DNA of 64,000 nucleotides from Lamellibrachia satsuma. Taxonomy: Eukaryota; Annelida; Polychaeta; Sabellida; Siboglinidae. Positions 1-16,200 of the stretch are shown here, piece after piece (positions within the stretch are counted from its first letter, which is position 1; every line of letters starts with the position of its first letter). Under the pieces are notes generated by a model. That model saw nothing but the letters and a program-made list of their open reading frames with translations, ran no database searches and was not told where the DNA came from. The DNA is taken from positions 9,947,000-10,010,999 of the forward strand of contig BSQZ01000001.1 in NCBI GenBank assembly GCA_033239005.1. The letters run 5' to 3'. The position numbers and the translations under genes are program-made.

Positions 1-3246
<3,246 letters not shown>

Positions 3247-5640
3247 AATACACTTAACTGATACCAGATTGCATCAGACCAGTGGCAGTGCGACTGCTCA
3301 TTGGATGTGGGCCTTAAACAAAGTTGGTGACGCCAATCGCTGCCATCAAGAAAACGCATAATCTGAAATCGCTTTGATGTCCGACAGAAGCCATGGCTCG
3401 AATTTGTTTACACAGCTGCCGGTGACCTAGTTTGACTTCGGCTGTAATGGCCAGTACACCGCGATCAACACAGGCCGGAAACAATGCTGTGCACTTTGAG
3501 CCGTCCGCTAGCAGCAGGTTAATGTCTACGAATGGTTGGAACGTTTAGTCCAAATGTCTTGTCTGTTGTGCTCGACCCTTGACCACGTAGCCACTATAGA
3601 CAGTTACCGGACAGTGCAAACTGATAGCACGTCATTCAGGACTTCCAACATTGTCGTGTACAAAACGACCAGATTTCCCTCGTAATTACGGTCAGTCACG
3701 GCTGAGGAGCTACGATCGGCCGTCCGTCAATGGCCATACGAAACCATGCACTTGGCATCTCAGTGTGTACACGAGTTAACCTCTGGAAACAATCAAGAAA
3801 CCCCAGTCATCTAACGTGACGCGTTGAAGTCAAATCCTTGCATGGTGGTTGAGTACGTATTACAGTAAAACACACGTCCCGGTTTTCGACGCTAGCAATA
3901 TGGCGTCGTCTAGCTATTGTAGCTGTAGGCGCCTGGCTGTTTGATTAACGACCGCAGAGCTCCAGTTGGGAGTGTATATCATGGTAGTACTGGCAAACCG
4001 TAGCCACGGACTGCGAAATTAACGAAGCCCGGTGGGGGGGGGGGGCAAAAAATTAATTGGTGAGTATACCATACCTAACTGACCCTCTAAACACGTTTTA
4101 GACAGCCGTCAAAATGCCAATATAGATTCACAGAAATCAATATCGATCGGACCCGTGTATATTATACAACAAACGTGAAGTAAACGCAGTGGCGAAGACG
4201 CAGCGTTGACATATATCGTCAACATTATACAACCCGTCCCTGCCCTGGTGCTAAACGCAGTTAGCTAGTACATTAACGTGACCTACTTTCGAATAGCTAC
4301 AACTAACATGTCGCGAGCCCACCGCGCATTATACGCCACGTTATACTACCGACTTAAAATGGCAGGCAGTACATTGGTCGAACAATTGAACAGCATCTAG
4401 ACTATACTGGCAACCGTCTACAGTGCTAAGCAGTTAAATGAGTCAGCGCGGGTTGTGAAAGTGGTTGATGTTCGAATGCTATTGTCCTAATACATACCTT
4501 TCACAATCTACAAAATCACGCTGCCTCGATCCACGATATGCGTCTGAATCCCATGCGCACGCTAGTCGCACTAGGTTAGCTGTATATTCTAGCGCGGCCG
4601 GCTAATCTATATTAATTATCTACGCGGTTCTATTTATAGACCCACGCGCTAACTGCTATTCGACTCTGCGTCGCAGTGTCACTGCAGTTTCTAATCGCCG
4701 GAGTCTCGGGCCGTTGTCATGGCGACATAGCTATCCTTAGCTTTGGTAGAGCTCGTGTTACGCGACGCAACGGCAATGCCTAACCGCACACAACGTTCAC
4801 AGGTCTATTTAATGTGTTGATGACACTGACGGGGGGGGGGGGGCTACTTCCCAAACTTTTTAGGGCCAACCTCCCACCTATCATTAGGGCCAACTTCCTG
4901 ACATTTTAGGGCAAACCTCCCACCATTATCAGAGCGAACCTAGCGTCCACTCCGTGATGTGTGCGTTCGCGTGTGACGGGGAGTCTGTTTTGGAGACCAA
5001 TTTACCTCCCACAATTGTTTGGGCCCACCTCCCACCTCTCTCAGTAACAGGGGAACTATGAAAGCATATACAATGTCGCACACAAACACTTAATTCAGAC
5101 GACTATTTTATTAGCAGTGGACATGCAACATGCATGTGTGTTTATAATTAACAACGTATGACTGACTGGATGACAACTGTGACTTGTCTCTTTAGTAATA
5201 TTAATATTATACATACCATTTTAATTTTAAAAAATAACCTTCATGCAGGTTTTGGCACTTCTTGTCTTGCATATTATGGTTGTGCTATCATATTTTATAC
5301 GAAAAGCAGCCATGCAAATCACTATAGACAGAACACTGGCCTCATGAACTATACCCCTGAACTATGTCCCAAATAATACAAAGACACCAACACAGAAACA
5401 CGCTTCTTTTTCATGTATACTGACTCCTTCCCATTAAATGACTGGAAAGAAACTCTAAACTCATAGCTACAATATGTACAAACACTAAACGTTTATAAGC
5501 GGCAACCGAGTTGCTCGTGATCTACACAACCTTTATATAAACTGTTGCAGCAAGCTAACTCTAATTCATTTACGTTCTCTTTAGAAAAAATCATACAACT
5601 GTCAACTTCACATAACAACAAACAATTTGATATTGTCATG
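3247..5640. other. Upstream/intergenic stretch, no gene seen
   Basis: Upstream of the minus-strand CENP-B/DUF3987-like gene. It holds two poly-G runs (about 4024-4036 and 4831-4843) and, at about 4860-5040, a degenerate tandem of GGGCCAACCTCCCACC-type words. No frame shows convincing coding character. The promoter of the leftward gene presumably lies just right of 3246, but I could not identify a specific element. Confidence 0.5.
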
Positions 5641-5667
5641 AGACAACCACATGACGGCAGATTTGTG

Positions 5668-5736
5668 ATGCACGCACGCACGCACGCACGCTCGCACGCA
5701 CGCACGCATGCACGCACGCACGCACGCACGCACGCA
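5668..5736. repeat. (ACGC)n microsatellite
   Basis: Tetranucleotide CGCA array with a few CGCT/CATG interruptions. The Cys/Arg/Ala or His/Ala/Arg ORFs over it are repeat artefacts. Confidence 0.95.
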
Positions 5737-6269
5737 TACATTAAATATGTTATACATTTTCATGGATATTTCAATTGGTATACGTAATTGGGTTCATATG
5801 GTTGTAAATACATGTAATTGCATTCTGGGCAATGCCAGATTGAATATCATACTTTAATATCATTCTTGTATCACCTGTGGTTAATATCTACATCAACCCG
5901 TGGTTAATATCCTTCAAACTATTTGCATTTTATATTACTAGTCGGCTTAGCTAAACGTGTCACCAGAAACGATGTCAATTTATTTCTCGAGTGAACTACG
6001 TTTTGTAAATAGACACAGTGTAATGTGACATGCAGTTCAATATGTGATCTGACATGCATGTGTTCAAAGTATCATTAATGTGAAATATGATGCTAAGACA
6101 CCACATATACCCTAAGACACCACATATTTCATTCAGTTGCAATTTGAAAAAAAATTAAAGCAAGCTACATCTGCCGCACATAACTTGCCTGGATCTAGCT
6201 GCGAGAAATTTTAGCAAAGCATCCCAAATGTTGGCATGGCAAAGAAGACACTGTCCAATTGTTTGGAGG

Positions 6270-7010
6270 ATCCATCAGGGATGATGAGTATCACCACTGG
6301 TTCACAAGGAGGATACATAATGAATGATGATTATCACCACAGGTTCACAAAGAGGATTCATCAGGGATGATGAGTATCAACACTGGTTCACAAGGAGGAT
6401 ACACCAGGGATGATGAGTATCACCACTGGTTCACAAGGAGGATCCACCAGGGATGATCAGTATCACCACTAGTTCACAAGGAGGATACATAACGAATGAT
6501 GATTATCACCACTGGTTCAGATGGTTGTAAATACTTGTAACTGTTAGCATTCAGGGATGATGAGTATCACCACTGGTTCACAAGGAAGATTCATCAGGGA
6601 TGATGAGTATCACCACTGGTTCACAAGGAGGATACATAATGAATGATGATTATCACCACTGGTTCACAAGGAGGATTCATCAGGGATGATGAGTATCACC
6701 ATTGGTTCACAAGGATTCATCAGGGATGATGAGTATCACCACTGGTTCACAAGGAGGATACACCATGGATGATGAGTATCACCACTGGTTCACAAGGAGG
6801 ATCCACCAGGGATGATCAGTATCACCACTGGTTCACAAGGAGGATCCACAAGGGATGGTCAGTATCGCCACTGGTTCACAAGCAGGATACATCAGGGATG
6901 GTCAGTATCACCACTGGTTCACAAGGAAGATCCATCAGTATCACCACTGGTTGGCAAGGAGGATCCACTAGGGATGATCAGTATCACCACTGGTTCACAA
7001 GGAGGATTAT
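6270..7010. repeat. Minisatellite, ~40-45 bp unit
   Basis: Around 16 diverged copies of a unit built from GATGATGAGTATCACCACTG, GTTCACAAGGAGGAT and CACCAGG (or CATCAGG). Some units are shortened. The short ORFs over it simply translate the repeat. Confidence 0.95.
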
Positions 7011-8062
7011 CATTCATTGTCAACACTTACGGGCTGGAAATGCTGATGTTTGGTGATGACCGTTAAGTTTTATGTTGTACTCCGCGTAGACCATATGAAT
7101 AATATCCTCACAAATATGAGAAACTATTCCTGCTAAGATCGTTACAATGTGGTGGTAGGGGAGCTTCCGTGCCTCTATGAACCTGCAAGCTATGCTGGTG
7201 GGGGTGTTAATACTCCTGGTAGAGTTGCCAAAACTGGATTGGTTAAGGGGTAGAGGCATAATACAAAGGATCTCCAGGTTGGGGGGGTTGAGGCTAACAA
7301 TCTTACCTCGTGAAACCTCACTTGTTACAGACACTCTGAAAGTCTTACGTGGCACCGATCAGCACGAAGACGATAAGTAATCATGTAAAATGCACAGCTG
7401 ATAAACAACACCTTGACATTCATCTGGCTATTTAACCAAGCACACAGACTCTCATCTAGACATTAAAGAAACAGAAAACAATGTCACTAAGACATTGTAT
7501 AGAACACAACGAAGCTAAGATATTTTGTACAAAGCCCTGTCGTGCCGCCCTGAACACAATACCTTCCTGTCAATGACAGTAGTGCAGCATACTTCTCCAC
7601 GTCACACTTCAGTTGAAACAATGTGACATAAAACTACAATTCCACTTTGATGTTACAATTAAAACTGCATTTCACTTAATCACATAATGCGTATCTGACC
7701 CACTCGAAGTCATGTAGTCATGCCCAATGACAGTGTAAGTAAGTTGCTTCGTACCATGTGGCTGCAATTAGATGACTTCTCCTTTGTTTCACACCAACAG
7801 CGCTCGTCAGAAACATCTCTACGACTCTAGCCACTGCACCACAAATTACAGCTCAAAATTAAAGGTTCTAAAGCAAGAACGAGGAACATAGCCAGATGGT
7901 GCTTGTCCATTATCAGACTCTAGCCCCAGCAATCAACGTTAGCTTCTCTGACCAGGTTTCAGAAAAACAGTTGCTGTACAGTGGAAACAAAATTCGGCTG
8001 ACTGAAGAAGTGTGATGCAGCCATCAGCTTGAAGTGCTGAAGAAGTCTTCACCACAGAAGTC
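7011..8062. other. Downstream flank of RBBP5, no gene recognised
   Basis: Between the minisatellite and the proposed last RBBP5 exon. The patch at about 7150-7340, containing a run of seven G, has the look of an old interspersed repeat, but I cannot assign it. No AATAAA is visible on the minus strand directly downstream of the proposed stop at 8063, which weakens that terminal exon somewhat. Confidence 0.4.
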
Positions 8063-8133
8063 TCATGGCAGCTCTGGCCAGGCAGCACTTTGACAGTCAG
8101 ACAGCGTAGAAACGTGGCTTTTCTGACCGCTAC
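8063..8133 (-). CDS. RBBP5: RBBP5 proposed terminal exon
   Basis: After TTGCTTACAG| at 8134 the frame continues from exon 15 (donor GCAG|GTGGGT) as [20 protein letters not shown] then ELP and a TGA at 8065-8063. The phase fits and the total length matches the family, but the tail itself is not recognisable and the intron would be about 7.9 kb. The alternative is read-through of exon 15 to a stop at 15936, adding about 48 residues, with an AATAAA on the minus strand at 15603-15598. Transcript data would decide between them. Confidence 0.45.
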
Positions 8134-10203
8134 CTGTAAGCAAGTCAACACCAGGGAACATGATCATCAACACGTTTAATAATCAACATGTAATAGTTAG
8201 ATTGTTTACAATTTGTTAAAACTAAAATGGCTAGAGCCAATACAATATTTCAATTCACACCTTCAGTCAACATAATTTGCTAGGGGTGAAACCACATTTG
8301 ATTTTCAAATAGGCTGCCTTTATAATGTTTCTTAGGATTCCTGCAAACTTTTTCCTATGATTTGATTTTCTTCAACATTTCACGGCATATAGATGCTCCA
8401 TTAACACACATGCTCCATTAACACACATGCTCCATTAACACACATGCTCCATTAGCACACATGCTCCATTAACACACATGCTGTGTGTAATTCGACAAAA
8501 TCACATAACTTTCAGCAAAACACACCATTGCCATTGAATGAAAGATCTACTGAAGTAGTAAAAAAAACATTAACTTTACCAACGCATCCGATGTGAAACT
8601 ACTCAGAAAAAATCACTCATTAAACAACCACAAAAGTAATTATTTAGAGTTATTTTCCACCTTTCGGAGAAAGATGGACACAGTGGGTGATTTAAGTGTT
8701 GAACCACTCTGTGGCTTTTGTTGGCCACAGACCATATTTACGATCCGTCCGCCATTACCCACATCAACAGTCCTCAGTACAGTGACGACGGCGCGTTATG
8801 AGTAAATTTATGAGTGAATTTATGGTTATGATAGTGCCCTGCACGGGCCTATAATTTGAGAACAAGTCCGGCCCACAATAAGCAGTTAGAATCCAGGCCT
8901 GGCCCAAGCCCACAACAATTTTTCAAGCCCATCCCGGCCCGGCCCGCAAACTAGAATTTAGACCCAGGCCGAGCCCATACCCGTGGGCAAAAGATGGGTA
9001 AGCCCGCAGCCCGCTAAATTTAGAAAATATAAATCTATTATCTTATAATAAAAATTAAACACAAACAAACTGTAATACATACGTAATGTTTTAAGTATTA
9101 TAACATATTTTTATATATGGCTTTAATTTATTAGCTGATGGTTAGGGTAGAAGATTTGTTTATCTAACCCTAACTTAACCCTAATGCAAGCCATAAGCCT
9201 AATTTAAGTTGTTAATTGAATTAGCTCAACTTAATTTAATTAATTAATGTTACCAGTAAAGGCAGTTGATTTGGTATTAATTGATATTTCGATTAAATCA
9301 CCTAACACCCAATGGCATTTCCAACAGACCTGCAGTCACTAGCCTGAGACAAATCAAGTTCAGACAAGTGTGAATGAATCAGTACTGGGGAAATTGAAAA
9401 CACTAAGCAGTAGACACTAGTTAACACAACTGAAAAATACCAACTACCAACTAGGGTGGGCACTGGGCAGTGGCCACTGAGCAGGTCCTTCAGGCAGGCA
9501 AGATTTGGAGGGAAAACCTAGACAATAGAATGTCCACTCCTAGGGTAAAAGGTTGATAGGTAATCATAGGTTGATGGTTAATCATGGCTTGACTGCCTCT
9601 GCAAATATGTCTAAAGTAAACATTTGGGGCTGGCTGCTTCCAGCCTAGTGAACTTACGTGGCCTGGTATGGGGCCATTAGATCTATGCAAAGGCTACCTT
9701 CATGCTACTGCCGAAGCTACTTCCGGTTCAGATTAAGAGATGTCTGTTTATATATGAGCTCCGTTACTTAGTTAATTTTTTGGTTGTTTGTAATGGTGAT
9801 AACAAAGTTTTCATCCTATTCATATTGCTGCAGTAACATACTGATTACCACACCATGCTGTTTAGAAGTAAATTCTGTGTTTATATGATGTCAATTCTAT
9901 TTTAAATGGTATTCTGACCCATTCGGATTTCTCGCCATAATCTCCACACTTCTTCCGGTTAGGTACAAAATGTAAATAGCTGAGGTAAGGGTAGAAATAA
10001 ATCAGTAACACAGTGATAACATAAGTAGAAATGCACTCCAAACTTTACCCATCTGAATACTAACAGGCCAACTTCAACCAAGGCAAAGTATTACCCACAG
10101 TAGCCCTGGGACAGATTTAAGTTTTCCTCATCGAGCACTCCACACAACGCCTTGGAAACCTCTGCACGTACTATCAGTACAACAGCACACATAGGGTAAA
10201 TGT

Positions 10204-10242
<39 letters not shown>

Positions 10243-13200
10243 ATGTGTGTGCGTGTGCATGTGCGTGTGTATTATACATACATATATCAAGGAACTGACA
10301 AGGCCCCCATTAAACCAAAATGTCCAATCAAACCCGGAAAAAAAGAAAAGGCAACGTAAAATCACCTGCCATGAAAATGACCAGTTCAAACAGATTTACC
10401 CCCTTAGCAAATGAACCAGTAGATGGCGATCTCACAGCTATTGCTGTGTTATTTGCAAAAGAACTTTTGGAAGCATGGACCACGTGGTCCAATGTGAAAG
10501 ATGTAGATGCTGGAAACTTTTCGGGCTCAGTTAAAAGAAACAAGAACAAAAAACCCAAACAGCAGGTTCAAAATCAGAGCAGGAACATCCCACTAAACCA
10601 TACCTAGTAAACCAAAAATCAGATTAAAAAAAAGAAGACACTTATAAATATGTACACAGCACTATTCTTAAAATTGGAAACGAGACGTTATCACTAAAAA
10701 TATACTCTTAATGCACAATGCCTAAGAAGCAAATTTACACAACTTGAAGTTCTTATATCGAAGGAAGATCCAGATATTATTGTCATTACTGAAACATGGT
10801 TATCCTCAGACATTGCTGACTCAGAATTCACACCACCACATTATACATGCTTTAGAAAAGACTGAAAAATACATTTTTACACACTAGGCACATACACAGT
10901 TGATGACAGGGGAGGAGTACTACACACCAGACACATACACAGTTGACGACAGGGGAGGAGTACTACACACCAGGCACATACACAGTGGAAGACAGGGGAG
11001 GAGTACTACACACCAAGAACATACACAGTGGAAGACGGGGAGGAGTACTACACACCAGGCACATACACAGTGGAAGACAGGGGAGGAGTACTACACACCA
11101 GACACATACACAGTGGAAGACAGGGGAGTAGTACTACACACCAAGCACATACACAGTGGAAGACAGGGGAGGAGTACTACACACTAGACAGTAGTACTAC
11201 TATCAATAAAATATAATTTAAACCCAACACTATTCATACCTGGCAATACAGAGGCAGAAATCTTATGAGTTACAATATCCCCACACCCTAATATACAGTG
11301 GCAAGTTGGAGTATGCTACAGACCAGAAGAAGATCAGGCACACATGCTACAAAAGATAAACAATTCAATAAATACAATTGAAAATTAGAATTGTCTCCTT
11401 CTTGGCGATTTAAATTTTAGAAAAATTTATTGGTCTAAGGGAGAGAGAAACAGCCAACTAGAGAAAGTTTCATTGATACTCTTAATGAAAATTTGTTGGT
11501 TCAGATGGTTGATAAACCAACTAGAGGTAACAACATCCTCAACATTGTATGCATTTCAGACCCCAGTTGTATAAATAAACTTGAGGTAGAGGAAAGTTTT
11601 GCTCTGAGCGATCACAGAAGTATAAAGGTAGTACTAAGATGTCCAGTTGTTTGAATAACATCACAATCCAGAAAAATTTACTTGTACTTAAAAGCTAATT
11701 ATGAGGCAATAAACACAGAAATAAAAAACATAGATTGGACCAAAGAATACAATAATAAATCTATGACTGAAATGTGGGAACATTTCAAGTAGTGTTATAC
11801 CCAACTAGTGGAGAAACATGTCCCTTTCAAACAGATAAAGCAGGGTTCAAGACTAAAGCGTCCATGGGTAAGATACAAATCTGTGCAAAAGGCAAAAAAG
11901 TAAACGTGCTAAACAAGTAGCATCAACTAAAAGTGGGATTTCAGTCAATCTTATAATATATGAATTAGAAAAAGAAAAACTATAGACTGTATTAAAGGAA
12001 GAAAAATCGCACTATAAAGAAAAATTGGTCAACCAAATAAATGTTAATGATAAAAGATTCTGGAACTACACTAGACACCAAATCATCGTCAACAATTGGT
12101 GATCTTAACTTTGAAAGGAAAAACTTCTCAGTCGATCAAACAAAAGCAAACCTATTAAACAATTATTTCATATCTGTTCTAACAGATGAGCCAGAATTAC
12201 TGCACTCTCTACCAACTTTAAATACCGATGTAAAATATACACTGTATAATTTAGAAATTTTACCAACCAAAGAAAGGACGAAGTTAACAAAACTGAAACC
12301 AGACAAAGCTAGTGGTCCAGACCTACTAAACATAAATGTTCTAAGAAATTGCTTAGATTTTGATATCCCTCTAGCCTATATATTTAATAAATCCATACAA
12401 ACTTGGAGGGATGCTAATGTAACACCAATCAACATAAAAAGGTCCATGAAACAAGTGCAATAATTACAGACCAGTGTCACTCACCAGCCAAGTGATTAAA
12501 CTGCTTGAAAGAATAATACAAGACAATTTGCTTAAACTAGCTGACACAAACAATACTTAAACTAGCTGACAAAAACAATACTTAAACTAGCTGACACAAA
12601 TAATACTTAAACTAGCTGACACAAACAATACTTAAACTAGCTGACACAAACAATACTTAAACTAGCTGACACAAACAATACTTAAACTAGCTGACACAAA
12701 CAATACTTAAACTAGCTGACACAAACAATACTTAAACTAGCTGACACAAACAATACTCTCAGTTGTGACCAACATGGTTTCCCAAAAAAATGTCATGCAC
12801 TACTCAACTGTTAGAATGTCTACAAGACTGGACAACAAATACAGATAACAGTGCTGAAACTGATGTAATTTACTTAGATTTTTCAAAGGCCTTTGATACT
12901 GTATATCATAAACGATTCATTTATAAATTAAGACAATAATATTGTCTTTAATACCATATTGAATATGGTATTAAAGGCAAAGTGCTATTATGGATACAAT
13001 CTTTCCTAGCAAATAGAAGGCAGAGGGTGGTCCTAAGAAATGGTCATTCATCATGGAAAAATGTCAGACGTGCGGTTCCACAAGGCTCAATTATAGAGTC
13101 TTTACTATTTTTGTTTTATGTAAATGATCTACCCATCTCAGTCAGGGCAACGCCCAAAATGTTTGCTGATGACACAAAACTCTACTCAAATATTTCTACA

Positions 13201-16200
13201 TTAGCTGACTGAGAAGCTCTCCAAGATGATCTTAACAAACTTGCAGTTTGGTAAAAAAATTGGCTATTAAACTTCAATGCCACTAAATGTGCAGTTCTCA
13301 AAATAAGACAAAGCCTCAACTATGCATACACATTAAATGGAGAAATTTTTGAAGTTGTTGGAGAAAAAAAAGATCTAGGAATTACCATATGCGATAACCT
13401 AAAACCAAGCACCCATGTAAAATATATTACAACTAAGGCAAATCAAACGATGCTTTGAAAGTAGATCGGAAAAGATACTAAAGACCTTATATGAAACAAT
13501 GATACGACAAGTGCTGGAATATGCATCGCCAGCTTGGAACCTCTTTTATAGAAAAGATATAGATGAATTAGAGAAAGTTCAGAAGGGAGCGCTGAAACTC
13601 AGCATAACACCTGTCGAATCAGTTCCCCTGGGACAGAGATCGTGTCATCAATCACTGGGACAAACCTCCTGAAGAAGTTGTAACAGCTTCTTCCCTGAAC
13701 ACCTTCAAGAAGAAATTGAGTTCTCTGGCCACTGGCTAAAAGAGACTATACAGCCAAGTAGTATACCAAGTAAGTATACTAAGTATACCAAGTAAGTATA
13801 CTAAGTATACCAAGTAAGTATACTAAGTATACCAAGTAAGTATACTAAGTATACCAAGTAAGTATACTAAGTATACCAAGTAAGTATACTAAGTATACCA
13901 AGTAAGTATACTAAGTATACCAAGTAAGTATACTAAGTATACCAAGTAAGTATACTAAGTATACCAAGTAAGTATACTAAGTATACCATGGCAAAAATAT
14001 GCATCTGTTATATCTGTATTATGCATGAACTATGTAGTAGTAATATGTACTGTGTAATGTCTGTACGGTGTATCCAATACTATGCATTGCTATTATATGA
14101 AATGTCTCTATTAAAAGAATGCCCATTATTAAAATTATACCATTGGAAGCCCCATTGTTGAAAAGAGCTTAAACTACATTACAACATATAAAGCACTGGT
14201 GTCATTCATAATTCCATGCAATGTAATACTAAAGAAATAATTTTAAACATTCATTAACAGAAAATGCAATTTATACTCGGTTTTTATTAATATTAAAAAT
14301 CTGGGTTTTGTATTAATATTTTTATTAGGTACAGGCCCAGCCCAAGCCCGGCCCGTTCACACTAGGCCCAGGCCCATCCCAAGCCCGCAAAAGCCCACAA
14401 AATTTAGTAGCCCAAGCCTGCGGGATGGGCCTGTGGGCTGGGCTGAGCTTGGGCCCAAAGCCCGGCCCATGTAGGGCACTAGGTTGTACCTTTTGGAGAG
14501 TGGCTCACACTAAATTTGGCCACTGTTTCCATCTTTGTCCAACAGGTAGAATAGCATAATAGCAAATAACTTTAAATAACTGTCTTTGTGGTTATTTAAA
14601 TACATCACTAATTGGTAGATCAAAGGCCACTGGTGCAATCCTGTAGGAGACGACGGAACATAGAAACAGGTGAGTGGATGTCAGTGCCTGGGATGAGATA
14701 CTGCCAGACTGCCCCCAAAGTTAATGCATTAATATATTGATAATGCTTGAAGATCAATTCTGTACATATATATTACATCCAAGATTGTTTTATTTCTTGC
14801 ACAAACTGTTATGCTCTCTTAAACGTGTATCTACCAATGAGTGTACAAGTACAAGTTGATTCGCCTAATATAAGAAGGTGCTGACAGCGAAAATGCCATG
14901 ACATAAATGTGAGTCACAGTACTGCACAGTCACAGCGGTAGACCAACAGTACAGGAAAACAAACATACATTTTGTATTCTCCGAAGCAGTGATGACATAT
15001 TAAAGTGCATCAGTGTTTATCTATGTGTGCCTATATGTAAGCATGTATACATTCATTCATGCATGCATGCATGCATGTGTGCGTGCGTGCATGCATGCGT
15101 ACAGTTCTACATGCGACCACCAGCGCTCTACGACATACGTCAGCTATGCCTACTCTACGCCTACTCTACGCCAGTCTACGCCTGCACCTACCACGTCCTA
15201 CTCCTGCCTGCTACCGTCCAAGTTCATCACCAGCTAAAACACCAGACTCAACACATTCTCTACTTCACACAAATCACAGTACACATAGTATGATGCGTGT
15301 ATTGCTACACTGCACAAGAACTCAACCTAACAAGTGGGAAATAACAGAAGAGCTTGATGAATTTTTTACATGATTGGAATCAAAGCGTAGACTAGGTCTA
15401 TTCATCTCATTTAATATGTCACAATCAGTCTAGGTTACCCGATTTTCACAGAACTGTGCATGCGCTTATTGGCCGTGCTGGTTAACACGACAGCACTCAG
15501 TCCACCAGAGAAATAACCAGAAACTCCCACTTTTAGAACACATTCTGAGTAAACCACTGGCGTGATATTCTTGATCTTAGTTGCACATGGTTAGTTTTTT
15601 ATTATCTCGCATAGCCACAAAACCATTACTTTTGCTTTGCTTTAACATATCGATTTCTACCCAGGCAGGGGCAGGCAAGAAACAAAACCATGTTAAAGGC
15701 CAATCCTCTATTAATTTTTTTGCTAATCTCATTACAGACAAATTTTGTGTAAAATCAAACATATTTAGTATCAACAATGCTATGCTAGCTCGTTTGTATA
15801 ATTTACTATTTAGTTTCAGTGAAATCATCGGACAAACAATTAAATTATTTTTCACCGAATCCAGTCAAAATTCAGTGAAAAAAACGGCCAAAGTGACCCG
15901 GGTCTATATACAGTAATATAAGGCTATTCACAGTTTCACAAGTTACCCAATCTAACGATCAAAGTCAATTCTTTTGATGATTTTAACAAAACTTCACACA
16001 CTACATATTTGAACATCAACGATTTGTGGTGGTCTAAATCAACAGCAGAGGGAATTGTAAATGGCTTTTGATAAGACCCACCTGCTGCATTCTCCTTGTG
16101 TGTGGCGTCGGCTGCTGACCTGCTACTGTCATGCCCCCTGCTGGCCTTGTCTGCACGGTGCCGACTCTTGGAGTCAGAACGACTGTGGGAGGAACGATGT

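Larger units (their letters stand above)
10320..13740 (+). mobile_element. Decayed CR1-like non-LTR retrotransposon
   Basis: Fragments appear in order. An ORF1-like segment contains [17 protein letters not shown] (10320-10607). Endonuclease pieces contain [20 protein letters not shown] (about 10770-10860), [11 protein letters not shown] and LLGDLNF (about 11300-11420). Reverse transcriptase pieces contain [19 protein letters not shown] (about 12290-12350), [14 protein letters not shown] (about 12860-12905), [13 protein letters not shown] and the catalytic FADDTK box (about 13070-13180). A C-terminal piece contains [14 protein letters not shown] (about 13630-13680). Stops and frameshifts interrupt every domain, so it is dead. 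The three tandem arrays within or next to it arose separately. Confidence 0.88.
8832..14481. mobile_element. hAT-like composite with inverted TAGTGCCC ends
   Basis: The left end reads TAGTGCCCTGCACGGGCC. The right end, reverse-complemented, reads TAGTGCCCTACATGGGCC, so 16 of 18 bases match. Both ends continue into subterminal AGCCCGGCCC/GGCCCAAGCCC-rich sequence. The TAG-start and flanking octamers (GGTTATGA left, GGTTGTAC right, 5 of 8 matching) suggest an old hAT-type insertion. The interior holds no transposase, but it contains a decayed LINE. The element lies in the last RBBP5 intron. It could instead be two independent solo ends. Confidence 0.6.

Noticed and set aside
6270..7010. CRISPR-like array
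   Set aside because: The whole 40-45 bp unit repeats and drifts with no unique spacers, in an animal genome; it is a minisatellite.
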